DNA of 64,000 nucleotides from Flavobacteriaceae bacterium (GTDB lineage: Bacteria; Bacteroidota; Bacteroidia; Flavobacteriales; Flavobacteriaceae). Each line of letters begins with the position of its first letter. The stretch's first letter is position 1. Both the position numbers and the translations under genes were made by a program. The notes beneath the pieces are model-generated. The model had not been told where the DNA came from. It worked only from the letters and a program-made list of their open reading frames with translations, and ran no database searches. This document shows positions 20,551 to 29,792 of this stretch, piece after piece. The stretch is taken from positions 1 to 64,000 of the forward strand of contig RFPP01000008.1 of the NCBI GenBank assembly GCA_009926065.1. The letters run 5' to 3'.

Positions 20551-21213
20551 ATGAGACACGGAAAAAAATTCAATCATTTAAGTAGACAGACCGCACATAG
20601 AAAATCTATGTTGGCAAATATGGCTTGTTCTCTAATCGAGCACAAACGTATTAATACAACTGTTGCTAAAGCAAAAGCGCTAAAACAATTCGTTGAGCCT
20701 TTAATTACAAAATCAAAAGCTGATACCACTCACAATAGACGTATCGTTTTTTCTTACTTACGTAGCAAATATGCTGTAACTGATTTATTCAGAGACGTAG
20801 CCGCTAAAGTTGGAGATCGTCCAGGTGGATATACTCGTATCATCAAAGTTGGAAATCGTCTAGGAGATAATGCCGATATGGCAATGATCGAATTAGTTGA
20901 TTTTAACGAACTTTACAACGGTGGTAAAAAAGAAGTTAAAAAAGCAAAAAGCCGTAGAGGTGGAAAAGCTAAGAAATCAGAAGATACTGTAGAAGCAGCT
21001 CCAGAACCAGTTGCTGAAGTAGTAGCTGAAGCACCAGTTGCTGAAGTTGAAACTCCAGAAGTTGAAGCTCCAGTAGCAGAGACAGAAGTAGAAACTCTAG
21101 AAGTTGAAGCTCCAGTAGCAGAGACAGAAGTTGAAGCTACAGCATCAGAGGCAGAGGTAGAAACTCCAGTTGCAGAAACAGAAACAGAAACTGAAGAAAA
21201 AACTGAAGAATAA
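20551..21213 (+). CDS. rplQ: 50S ribosomal protein L17 with acidic repetitive C-terminal extension
   Basis: Residues 1 to about 124 are a normal L17 ([40 protein letters not shown]). After it comes a basic linker, about 126-142 ([17 protein letters not shown]), then an acidic Glu/Val/Ala/Pro/Thr tail to residue 220. The tail contains a 14-residue unit, [14 protein letters not shown] then [14 protein letters not shown]. In DNA the unit is a 42-base period with 32 identical bases at 21058-21089 and 21100-21131. E. coli L17 is about 127 residues, so nearly 100 are extra. The tail is probably disordered; its function is unknown. Last gene of the superoperon, followed by a terminator. Confidence 0.97.
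   Translation: MRHGKKFNHLSRQTAHRKSMLANMACSLIEHKRINTTVAKAKALKQFVEPLITKSKADTTHNRRIVFSYLRSKYAVTDLFRDVAAKVGDRPGGYTRIIKVGNRLGDNADMAMIELVDFNELYNGGKKEVKKAKSRRGGKAKKSEDTVEAAPEPVAEVVAEAPVAEVETPEVEAPVAETEVETLEVEAPVAETEVEATASEAEVETPVAETETETEEKTEE
21058..21131 (+). repeat. 42-bp period tandem repeat inside rplQ
   Basis: A 32-base segment beginning GAAGTTGAAGCTCCAGTAGC occurs at 21058-21089 and again at 21100-21131, exactly 42 bases apart. It encodes the repeated acidic unit of the L17 tail. The perfect identity suggests a recent duplication or slippage. Confidence 0.85.
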
Positions 21214-21235
21214 TGATTTCATTATCAATAAATAT

Positions 21236-21272
21236 AAAAGGACATACTTTAATTAGTTTGTCCTTTTTTTTT
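21236..21272 (+). terminator. Terminator of the ribosomal superoperon
   Basis: AAAAGGACA at 21236-21244 pairs with TGTCCTTTT at 21259-21267 and runs into a T tract to 21272. It lies 23 bases after the rplQ stop and fits a Rho-independent terminator. Confidence 0.85.
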
Positions 21273-21308
21273 GAACTTTTTTGTCAGGCATCCTCAACTA
21301 ATCCTATT

Positions 21309-21379
21309 CCTGCTATCCATTTCAATCCTCAAAATTACTTCGATCCAAACAATTTTGAGGGATTTTCATTGCTATCAGG
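21309..21379. repeat. Palindromic dispersed repeat, copy A
   Basis: An imperfect palindrome of about 71 bases between rplQ and carA. Its core is CCTCAAAATT (21327-21336) and AATTTTGAGG (21351-21360). The flanks read CTGCTATCC..TTTCAATC on the left and GGATTTTCATTGCTATCAGG on the right. The same flank pattern with a different core recurs at 27864-27940. This looks like a REP-like family of Flavobacteriaceae intergenic repeats; a search of the whole genome would settle it. Confidence 0.6.
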
Positions 21380-21436
21380 AGTAAATAAATTTTAGGCCTA
21401 ACGTTAAATTAATTTTTATAACATCATTTTTTAAAT

Positions 21437-21444
21437 TAAATTTG
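21437..21444 (+). promoter_or_regulatory. Probable carA promoter (-7 element)
   Basis: TAAATTTG at 21437-21444 matches TAnnTTTG and lies 23 bases before the carA ATG. No convincing -33 TTG is visible at the expected distance. Confidence 0.55.
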
Positions 21445-21467
21445 TAATCACAACACAACCACCAAAA

Positions 21468-22577
21468 ATGAAATACTCAAACAGAAAACCCGGAATTTTA
21501 CTCCTAAGCGACGGTACTATTTTTCATGGAAAATCCATAGGTATAGAAGGAACTGCATTCGGAGAAGTTTGTTTTAATACCGGAATGACAGGCTATCAAG
21601 AGATTTTTACTGATCCCTCTTATTATGGTCAAATAATGGTGGCCACCAATACTCACATTGGAAATTATGGAGTGCATATAAACGAAGTTGATTCAGATGG
21701 TATTAAAATAGCAGGATTAGTGTGCAAGAATTTCAGTTTCAATTATTCTAGGCCAGACGCTTCCGAAAGCTTATTTGACTACTTCAAAAAGGTAAATCTT
21801 GTAGCAATTTCAGATGTTGATACCAGAGCTTTAGTAAGTTACATTCGTGATAATGGCGCAATGAATTCAGTCATTTGCACAGATGGAACTCCAATAGATG
21901 AACTAAAAGCTAAATTAGCACAAGTCCCCAACATGAAAGGACTTGAGTTAGCATCAAAAGTATCTACTAAAACTCCCTACTACTTTGGAAATGAAAAGGC
22001 AACCTACAAAATCGCTGCATTAGATTTAGGAATAAAAACAAATATCCTTAGATGTTTAGAAGCCAGAGACTGTTACATTAAAGTATTTCCATACAATACA
22101 CCATTTGAGGAATTAAAAGCCTTTAATCCAGATGGCTACTTTCTATCAAACGGTCCCGGTGATCCAGACCCTTTAAAAGAAGTGCAAGAAGTTACACGTG
22201 AAATTCTTAAAACTAATACCCCAGTTTTTGGCATTTGTTTAGGTCATCAAATGATTGCTTTAGCAAATGGAATTTCTACCTATAAAATGTTTAATGGTCA
22301 TAGAGGTATTAATCATCCAGTGAAAAATATAATCACAAATAAAGGAGAAATTACATCTCAAAATCATGGATTTGCTGTAAATAAAGAAGAATTAGAAAAT
22401 CATCCCGACTTTGAAATTACCCATGTACATATAAATGACGGAACTGTAGCTGGAATGAAAATGATTTCAAAAAGCTGTTTTTCAGTACAATACCATCCTG
22501 AAGCAAGTCCAGGACCTCATGATGCCTCTTATTTATTTGATCAGTTTATTTATAATATCAAACTTTCGATCAACTAA
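21468..22577 (+). CDS. carA: Carbamoyl-phosphate synthase small subunit
   Basis: 369 residues. This subunit hydrolyses glutamine and passes ammonia to CarB for pyrimidine and arginine synthesis. The C-terminal class I glutaminase has the nucleophile in FGICLGHQMIAL (Cys257) and the His/Glu of QYHPEASPGP (His343, Glu345). The N-terminal half carries GTAFGEVCFNTGMTGYQEIF. carB is not adjacent. It has its own promoter and stands between a repeat-containing gap and enolase. Confidence 0.98.
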   Translation: MKYSNRKPGILLLSDGTIFHGKSIGIEGTAFGEVCFNTGMTGYQEIFTDPSYYGQIMVATNTHIGNYGVHINEVDSDGIKIAGLVCKNFSFNYSRPDASESLFDYFKKVNLVAISDVDTRALVSYIRDNGAMNSVICTDGTPIDELKAKLAQVPNMKGLELASKVSTKTPYYFGNEKATYKIAALDLGIKTNILRCLEARDCYIKVFPYNTPFEELKAFNPDGYFLSNGPGDPDPLKEVQEVTREILKTNTPVFGICLGHQMIALANGISTYKMFNGHRGINHPVKNIITNKGEITSQNHGFAVNKEELENHPDFEITHVHINDGTVAGMKMISKSCFSVQYHPEASPGPHDASYLFDQFIYNIKLSIN

Positions 22578-22632
22578 ATCGTTTGAGTTAATAACATTAA
22601 TTTGTTTCAAATAAACATTACAATAGTTGTAA

Positions 22633-22640
22633 TATATTTG
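22633..22640 (+). promoter_or_regulatory. Probable eno promoter (-7 element)
   Basis: TATATTTG at 22633-22640 matches TAnnTTTG, 42 bases before the eno start. A TTTG at 22601-22604 is farther away than the usual -33 distance, so only the -7 box is supported. Confidence 0.6.
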
Positions 22641-22670
22641 CATAATAATTTAGAATATAGAAATTAATAA

Positions 22671-23975
<1,305 letters not shown>

Positions 23976-23996
23976 GTTTTAATAATTTAAATCAAT

Positions 23997-24035
23997 AACG
24001 TCCATTGAGTTTATTGCTTAATGGACGTTTTTTTT
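23997..24035 (+). terminator. Terminator after eno
   Basis: AACGTCCATT at 23997-24006 pairs with AATGGACGTT at 24020-24029, followed by a T tract. A 10-bp perfect stem, 22 bases after the eno stop. Confidence 0.9.
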
Positions 24036-24141
24036 GTGCCGATTTTTATGAATTTCCAAAAATGATTATCTTTTTATATTTTTTATATATAATTTAACGA
24101 AATCGTTAGCGTATTTCTTTTTTAATTAATACTAAATACCT

Positions 24142-24149
24142 TAATTTTG
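24142..24149 (+). promoter_or_regulatory. Probable gltA promoter (-7 element)
   Basis: TAATTTTG at 24142-24149 matches TAnnTTTG and is 35 bases before the gltA ATG. The -33 region is only a T run. Confidence 0.5.
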
Positions 24150-24184
24150 TTTAATATTATAAATAGATTTTTTTCCCATATATT

Positions 24185-25468
24185 ATGTCAAAAATAGCCG
24201 TATTAGAATTAGAAGGTAAAAAATATGAATTTCCAGTTATTACAGGAAGTGAAAATGAAGTAGCCATAGATGTAAACAAATTACGCGATTTATCAGGTGC
24301 AATTACTTTAGATCCAGGTTACAAAAATTCAGGATCTTGTAAAAGCGAAATCACTTTCCTTGATGGAGAAGAAGGGATATTACGTTATAGAGGTTATGCC
24401 ATTGAGGAATTAGCTGATAAAGCAAATTTTCTTGAAGTTTCTTATTTACTAATTTTTGGTGAATTACCTACAAAAAAACAATTAGAGGACTTTGAAACTG
24501 ATATCAGAAAATATACATTGGTGAATGAAGAAATGAAAAATATCATCGATGGATTTCCTAAAACAGCCCATCCAATGGGTGTTTTATCATCTTTAACAAG
24601 CGCCTTAACTGCCTTCAATCCAAAGTCGGTGAATGTTGAAAATGAAAAAGAAATGTATGAAGCAGTATGTAAAACTATGGGTAAATTCTTGGTTATTGCA
24701 ACATGGACATACAGAAAAAGTATGGGTTTTCCATTAAATTACTACGATAATACAAAAGGATATGTAGAAAATTTCATGCGATTAATGTTTGAAATTCCAA
24801 CGGGTCCTTACTCTTCAAACCCTGTTGTTATAGATGCATTAAACAAGTTGTTTATACTTCATGCTGATCACGAACAAAACTGTTCTACTTCTACAGTTAG
24901 AATGGTTGGCTCTTCCCACGCTGGATTATTTGCCTCAATTTCAGCAGGTGTTTCAGCACTTTGGGGGCCGCTTCATGGAGGGGCAAATCAAGCAGTTCTT
25001 GAAATGTTAGAGGAAATTCAAAAAAATGGTGGAGACGCGGATAAATATATGGCGAAAGCGAAAGACAAAGATGATCCATTCCGATTAATGGGATTTGGTC
25101 ACCGAGTTTATAAGAGTTTTGACCCAAGAGCAAAAATAATAAAAAAAGCAGCCGACGAAGTTTTAGCAACCCTTGGCGTAAATGACCCAATTTTAACCAT
25201 CGCTAAAAGATTAGAAGAAGCCGCTTTAGTTGATGAATATTTTGTCTCTAGAAAATTATATCCCAACGTAGACTTCTATTCAGGAATAATTTACCGTGCT
25301 ATAGGAATACCAACCGATATGTTTACAGTGTTGTTCGCTATTGGAAGATTACCAGGTTGGATAGCACAATGGAAAGAAATGCGAGAAAATAAAGAACCTA
25401 TTGGTCGTCCAAGACAAGTATATACCGGAAAACCATTAAGAGATTTTAAATCTATTGATAGAAGGTAA
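24185..25468 (+). CDS. gltA: Citrate synthase, type II
   Basis: 427 residues, condensing acetyl-CoA and oxaloacetate in the TCA cycle. Active-site segments are HADHEQNCSTSTVRMVGSS, WGPLHGGANQAVLEML and GFGHRVYKSFDPRAK. The N-terminal beta domain (KNSGSCKSEITFLDGEEGIL) marks the hexameric Gram-negative type. Flanked by its own promoter and terminator. Confidence 0.98.
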   Translation: MSKIAVLELEGKKYEFPVITGSENEVAIDVNKLRDLSGAITLDPGYKNSGSCKSEITFLDGEEGILRYRGYAIEELADKANFLEVSYLLIFGELPTKKQLEDFETDIRKYTLVNEEMKNIIDGFPKTAHPMGVLSSLTSALTAFNPKSVNVENEKEMYEAVCKTMGKFLVIATWTYRKSMGFPLNYYDNTKGYVENFMRLMFEIPTGPYSSNPVVIDALNKLFILHADHEQNCSTSTVRMVGSSHAGLFASISAGVSALWGPLHGGANQAVLEMLEEIQKNGGDADKYMAKAKDKDDPFRLMGFGHRVYKSFDPRAKIIKKAADEVLATLGVNDPILTIAKRLEEAALVDEYFVSRKLYPNVDFYSGIIYRAIGIPTDMFTVLFAIGRLPGWIAQWKEMRENKEPIGRPRQVYTGKPLRDFKSIDRR

Positions 25469-25489
25469 CTTATTGATTAATAAATAATT

Positions 25490-25518
25490 AAAGCTTCACA
25501 ATATGTGGAGCTTTTTTT
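25490..25518 (+). terminator. Terminator after gltA
   Basis: AAAGCTTCAC at 25490-25499 pairs with GTGGAGCTTT at 25505-25514, with one G-U pair, followed by T residues to 25518. Confidence 0.85.
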
Positions 25519-25525
25519 AAATTTG
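25518..25525 (+). promoter_or_regulatory. Probable promoter of the DDAH-like gene (-7 element)
   Basis: TAAATTTG at 25518-25525 matches TAnnTTTG and begins on the last T of the gltA terminator. It is 25 bases before the ATG at 25551. Confidence 0.45.
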
Positions 25526-25550
25526 TGGATGAACTTTTTTAATTAAATCA

Positions 25551-26465
25551 ATGTTAAAGCTAAATATTAAGAACGAAACTGCCAGATTAAGAGCAGTAGT
25601 TTTGGGAACTGCAAATAGTAATGGCCCAACTCCCACAAAAGAGGAAGCTTATGATCCAAAATCGTTAGAACATATTATAGCTGGAACCTATCCTATTGAA
25701 GCCGATATGGTTAATGAAATGGATGCTTTTAATGAAGTGTTTAAAAAATATGACGTGACGGTTTATCGACCTGAAATGATCGAAAACTATAATCAAATTT
25801 TTACCCGAGATATAGGATTTGTAATTGATGATATTTTTATTAAAGCTAATATTTTACCAGATAGAGAAAGGGAATTAGACGCAATTAAATATATTACTGA
25901 TCAAATCGATCCCTTAAAAGTGATTCGCCCACCTGAAGAAGTTCATATTGAAGGTGGAGATGTTATGCTTTGGAATAACTACATTTTTATTGGAACCTAC
26001 AAAGGAAGCGACTATAAAGATTATATAACAGCAAGAACCAATTGGCAAGGAGTAGAATTTATTAAAAATCTATTTCCAAACAAAATTGTCAAAGAATTCG
26101 ATTTGGTTAAATCCAAAATTGAAGCTCGCGACAATGCACTTCACTTAGATTGCTGTTTTCAACCCGTGGGAAACAATAAAGGAATTATTTACAAACAAGG
26201 TTTTCGAGAGGAATCCGATTACCTTTATTTAGTTAAATTATTTGGTAAAGAAAATCTTTTTCACCTCAATAGAAATGAAATGTATCATATGAATTCTAAT
26301 GTTTTTTCAATAGCTCCAAATGTAGTAGTCTCAGAACAAAAATTCGATAGGTTAAATACATGGCTTAGAGAAAGAGGATTCACAGTTGAAGAAATTCCCT
26401 ATGCAGAAATTGCAAAACAAGAAGGCTTGTTGAGATGCTCGACTTTGCCTTTAATTAGAGAGTAA
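25551..26465 (+). CDS. Amidinotransferase-fold hydrolase, dimethylargininase/arginine deiminase-like
   Basis: 304 residues of the guanidino-group-modifying pentein superfamily. Catalytic-type residues are visible: FTRDIGF (84-90), HIEGGD with Glu134, ALHLDCCF with His198, and a C-terminal Cys296 in LLRCSTLPL. Members hydrolyse methylarginine or arginine to citrulline, or transfer amidino groups. The substrate cannot be told from sequence. The next gene is a distant paralogue of the same fold, CtlX, which suggests a short arginine/citrulline pathway. Full length, its own promoter. Confidence 0.82.
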   Translation: MLKLNIKNETARLRAVVLGTANSNGPTPTKEEAYDPKSLEHIIAGTYPIEADMVNEMDAFNEVFKKYDVTVYRPEMIENYNQIFTRDIGFVIDDIFIKANILPDRERELDAIKYITDQIDPLKVIRPPEEVHIEGGDVMLWNNYIFIGTYKGSDYKDYITARTNWQGVEFIKNLFPNKIVKEFDLVKSKIEARDNALHLDCCFQPVGNNKGIIYKQGFREESDYLYLVKLFGKENLFHLNRNEMYHMNSNVFSIAPNVVVSEQKFDRLNTWLRERGFTVEEIPYAEIAKQEGLLRCSTLPLIRE

Positions 26466-26517
26466 TTAGTTTAAGTTGCTTTAAACTTCTAACTTTAAAC
26501 TTTAAACAATTAAAAAC

Positions 26518-27459
26518 ATGAATCAAACTACCAACTCCATATTAATGATTCGACCGGTAGCTTTTCGAATGAATGAGCAAACGGCAGTAAATAATTATTA
26601 CCAAAAAGTAATTGACGGGTTATTGCCCGCAACAGTTAACGCAAAAGCCCAGCAAGAATTTGATGCTTTTGTAGCAAAGTTAAAATCAGTTGGCGTTGAT
26701 GTTATTGTAGTAGAAGATACTTTAAATCCAGACACACCTGATAGTATTTTTCCAAACAATTGGATCTCATTTCATGAAAATGGTGACATCGCTTTGTATC
26801 CAATGTTTGCCGAAAATCGACGTTTAGAGCGGCGAGAAGAAATTTTGGATATTCTAGAAGAAAAAGGCTTCATAATTGACAATATTATGGATTATACCTC
26901 TGCAGAAGAAGATAGTTTTTTCCTAGAAGGTACTGGCAGTATTGTTCTTGATCGTGAAAATGGGAAGGCATATTGTGCTTTATCTCCAAGGGCCGACGAA
27001 GAATTATTCATTGAATTTTGTGAAGATTTCGACTTAAATCCTATTATTTTTGAAGCGTTTCAAACAGTTAATGGAGAACGAAAATTAATTTATCATACCA
27101 ATGTTATGATGTGCATTGGGGAAACCTATGCCGTAATTTGTGCCGATTCAATAGACGATAAAAAAGAACGCAAAATGGTAATCGATAGTTTAAAAGGCGA
27201 TGATAAAGAAGTTATTTACATTACCGAAGATCAAATGAATAATTTTGCCGGAAATATGCTTGAAGTTAAAGGCGCTAACGATAGAAGGTATTTAGTAATG
27301 AGCGCAGCGGCTTATAAAAGTCTTACCAAAAAACAAATTGCTCAGCTAGAAGAACACGTAACTATTTTAAGCTCAAGTCTTGACACAATTGAAGCTTGTG
27401 GTGGCGGAAGCGCCCGTTGTATGATGGCAGAAATATTCTTACCAAAAGAAGAAATATAA
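26518..27459 (+). CDS. ctlX: CtlX-type citrulline utilization hydrolase (amidinotransferase fold)
   Basis: 313 residues, same pentein fold as the preceding gene. Motifs: PDSIFPNNWISFH (75-86), LEGTGSIVLDR (136-146), His193 in IYHTNVMM and Cys301 in GGGSARCMMAEIF. CtlX in other bacteria is linked to citrulline use; NCBI names this family so, and its chemistry in flavobacteria is not proven. Fifty-two bases separate it from the DDAH-like gene, so they may be co-transcribed. Confidence 0.85.
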   Translation: MNQTTNSILMIRPVAFRMNEQTAVNNYYQKVIDGLLPATVNAKAQQEFDAFVAKLKSVGVDVIVVEDTLNPDTPDSIFPNNWISFHENGDIALYPMFAENRRLERREEILDILEEKGFIIDNIMDYTSAEEDSFFLEGTGSIVLDRENGKAYCALSPRADEELFIEFCEDFDLNPIIFEAFQTVNGERKLIYHTNVMMCIGETYAVICADSIDDKKERKMVIDSLKGDDKEVIYITEDQMNNFAGNMLEVKGANDRRYLVMSAAAYKSLTKKQIAQLEEHVTILSSSLDTIEACGGGSARCMMAEIFLPKEEI

Positions 27460-27486
27460 ACCCCATTAAATACGAATTTTTGTAAT

Positions 27487-27852
27487 ATGAAAAATAAAAA
27501 AACGCTCGTACTTGGTGCCTCAACAAAGCCAGATAGATACTCGTTTAAAGCAATCACAATGTTAGTTGAAAAAGGACATTCTGTGCTTGCAATTGGTCAA
27601 AATACAGGTGAAGTTTCTGGAATAAAAATATACACCAAAGCAATTCCATTAACACAAATAAATACTGTTTCATTGTATCTAAATCCTGCTCGACAAAGAG
27701 ATTACTACAATTATATAGTAGAAGCAAAACCAAAACGAGTGATTTTTAACCCAGGAACTGAAAATCCTGAGTTCTACCAACTACTAAAATTGAATAACAT
27801 AAAAGTGGAAGTGGCGTGTACATTGGTGCTTTTAACAACCAATCAGTATTAG
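27487..27852 (+). CDS. CoA-binding domain protein (YccU-like)
   Basis: 121 residues with a Rossmann-type CoA-binding fold: KTLVLGASTKPDRYSFKAI at the N-terminus, then GHSVLAIGQNTGEVSGIKIY, and KRVIFNPGTENPEF. Small single-domain family, function unknown. It is 27 bases after ctlX and probably in the same transcript. Confidence 0.85.
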   Translation: MKNKKTLVLGASTKPDRYSFKAITMLVEKGHSVLAIGQNTGEVSGIKIYTKAIPLTQINTVSLYLNPARQRDYYNYIVEAKPKRVIFNPGTENPEFYQLLKLNNIKVEVACTLVLLTTNQY

Positions 27853-28189
27853 TTTTATTTGAAGCTATTTCCCGCTGTACGTTTCAATCTTTGCTTTTTT
27901 AAGAAAAAAAGCAAAGGATTTACACTGCCATCGGGGCTAGAGTTTTTTGGATTTTTGACGAAAAGGGAAATATTATAACTTCTCTGAGTCGCCCTTACAG
28001 CATTATCGATAGAAAACAACGAAAAATAAGTGTCAGCAACCCTCATAGCAAGTAGGCACGACGCGCGACTTGGGTTGCGGAGTGAATTTTGAGATAGTTT
28101 TCAAGATAAGTCTGTTAAGGCTTGATCTTTTTTGTTACTTTTTACCATCAAGGGAAAAAAGTAAAAAGTTCAATTAATTATTGATGATA
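27853..28189. other. Intergenic region with repeat copy B and unexplained sequence
   Basis: A 337-base gap between two converging genes. It holds the palindromic repeat at 27864-27940. It then has about 150 bases of less AT-rich sequence, including GGCACGACGCGCGACTTGGG near 28048-28067, that I cannot place. A hairpin follows, ACTTTTTAC with GTAAAAAGT around 28137-28170. The only open frame of note (27855-28046, minus) is made mostly of the repeat and is not called. Confidence 0.6.
27864..27940. repeat. Palindromic dispersed repeat, copy B
   Basis: The core is TTTGCTTTTTT (27890-27900) and AAAAAAGCAAA (27905-27915). The flanks are CCCGCTGTACGTTTCAATC on the left and GGATTTACACTGCCATCGGG on the right. 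They match the flanks of copy A at 21309-21379 in order and spacing, while the inner stems differ. The outer AGC..CCCG and CGGGGCT also pair. Confidence 0.65.
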
Positions 28190-29692
28190 TTAAAACTCCG
28201 TTTGTGAAGTTGCTGGTTTGCTAATCAACAACAATCCTATGAAAGTAATCAAACCATTAACAATAATCAATTCGTTATCAATTACGTATTCTCCAAAAAG
28301 AACCGCAGAATTATAACTAATTAAGAAACATATTGCTGGTGAAAGCACACAAATGATAGGAACTAATTTATCATAAACCGTTTTAGTTTTCATAAACATT
28401 CCAAAACAAAACAATCCTAATAATGGGCCATAAGTGTAGGATGCAATCTTAAAAATCATACTTACAACAGAAGAATCATTTATAGCATTAAAAAGCAAAA
28501 TCACCAAAAACATAAGCATCGAAAAACCTATATGAACAAAATGTCTTGTTCTTACTATATTTGCTTTGTCAACATTTTCAGCTTTATCCATACCTAAAAA
28601 ATCAACGCAAAAAGAAGTAGTTAATGCCGTTAATGCAGAATCTGTGGTTGCAAAGGTAGCAGCAGTCAATCCTAATAAAAATACAATTGCAGGTGCCAAG
28701 GCTAAATGATGAAATGCAATTTCAGGAAAAAGCAAATCTGTTCTTGGTTTTCCAGTAATCAAATCGGTTGGAACTTCTATACCGTTTTTGGCAGCAAAAA
28801 TATATAGCAAAGCGCCTACGCTCAAAAAGAATATATTGATTAAAATAAAAATTCCAGTAAACGTAAACATGTTTTTCTGAGCTTCTTTGATATTATTACA
28901 ACTCAAATTCTTTTGCATTAAATCCTGATCCAGTCCAACCATAGCAATGGTTACAAATATTCCTCCTAATATCTGTTTGATAAAATAACTTCCCTTTAGG
29001 TAATCTTCATAGAAAAATACCTTAGAATAGTTACTATTTTTAACCGCCTCAAAAGCCTCAGTAACCCCTAAATTCAAACTACTACAAATAAAGTAAATCG
29101 TCAAAAAAACAGAAGAAACTAAGAAAACGGTTTGTAAAGTATCTGTAATTATTATCGTTTTTAACCCCCCTTTATAGGTATAAGCAAATATTAAAAGTAA
29201 AGAAATCAATACCGTAATGGCAAAAGGAATTTTATAAAAATCAAATACATAACGCTGTAAAACAATCACAACTAAATACAATCTAAAGGCAGACCCTATA
29301 GTTCTACTTATTAAAAATATAGAAGCGGCAGTTTTATAACTAATTTTACCCAGACGCTGTTCAAAATAGCCATAAATTGAAGTCAAATTCATTCTATAGT
29401 ATAAAGGAAGCAACACCTTTGCAATGATAATAAAGCCAATTGCATTTCCTAAAACAAATTGGAAGTACTTGAATTGTGTTTCGGGATTTCCAACTTCTCC
29501 AGGAACTGAAATAAAAGTAACCCCTGAAAGTGCAGTGCCAATCATCCCAAAAGCAACTAAATACCATTTTGAATTCTTATTTGCCCTAAAAAAAGCTTCA
29601 TTACCAGTATTATTTTTACTTACAAAATGAGATATTAGAAACAAAATTCCAAAATAGACTAACATTAAAAGTATAATAGCAATAGGAGTCAT
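28190..29692 (-). CDS. Sodium:solute symporter (SSS family)
   Basis: 500 residues with about 13 hydrophobic segments. Family sequences include GMIGTALSGVTFISVPGEVG (about residues 50-70), VGLDQDLMQKNLSC and LGLTAATFATTDSALTALTT with the sodium-site region. SSS proteins couple uptake of sugars, amino acids, sialic acid or similar solutes to sodium; the substrate here is unknown. It lies alone on the minus strand, converging with the CoA-binding gene. Confidence 0.92.
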   Translation of the reverse strand: MTPIAIILLMLVYFGILFLISHFVSKNNTGNEAFFRANKNSKWYLVAFGMIGTALSGVTFISVPGEVGNPETQFKYFQFVLGNAIGFIIIAKVLLPLYYRMNLTSIYGYFEQRLGKISYKTAASIFLISRTIGSAFRLYLVVIVLQRYVFDFYKIPFAITVLISLLLIFAYTYKGGLKTIIITDTLQTVFLVSSVFLTIYFICSSLNLGVTEAFEAVKNSNYSKVFFYEDYLKGSYFIKQILGGIFVTIAMVGLDQDLMQKNLSCNNIKEAQKNMFTFTGIFILINIFFLSVGALLYIFAAKNGIEVPTDLITGKPRTDLLFPEIAFHHLALAPAIVFLLGLTAATFATTDSALTALTTSFCVDFLGMDKAENVDKANIVRTRHFVHIGFSMLMFLVILLFNAINDSSVVSMIFKIASYTYGPLLGLFCFGMFMKTKTVYDKLVPIICVLSPAICFLISYNSAVLFGEYVIDNELIIVNGLITFIGLLLISKPATSQTEF

Positions 29693-29761
29693 ATCAAATA
29701 TTTTTATTTACAAATAACTTAATTTTCTTTCAAATTATAATACTACTTAAGAAATAAATAA

Positions 29762-29769
29762 TATATTTG
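29762..29769 (+). promoter_or_regulatory. Probable promoter of the small barrel protein gene (-7 element)
   Basis: TATATTTG at 29762-29769 matches TAnnTTTG, 23 bases before the ATG at 29793. Confidence 0.6.
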
Positions 29770-29792
29770 TTAAAAATTTTAACTTAAAAGAC

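Noticed and set aside
21213..21395. A 60-codon open frame overlapping the end of rplQ
   Set aside because: It runs through the superoperon terminator and the palindromic repeat; its sequence is hydrophobic then repeat-derived and has no protein-like features.
26466..26517. Repeated CTTTAAACT-like words before ctlX
   Set aside because: Short, imperfect and of simple composition; could be slippage and no function could be suggested.
27855..28046. A 63-codon minus-strand frame in the gap after the CoA-binding gene
   Set aside because: It is mostly made of the palindromic repeat, with Lys/Phe runs from the stem; no homologue-like features.
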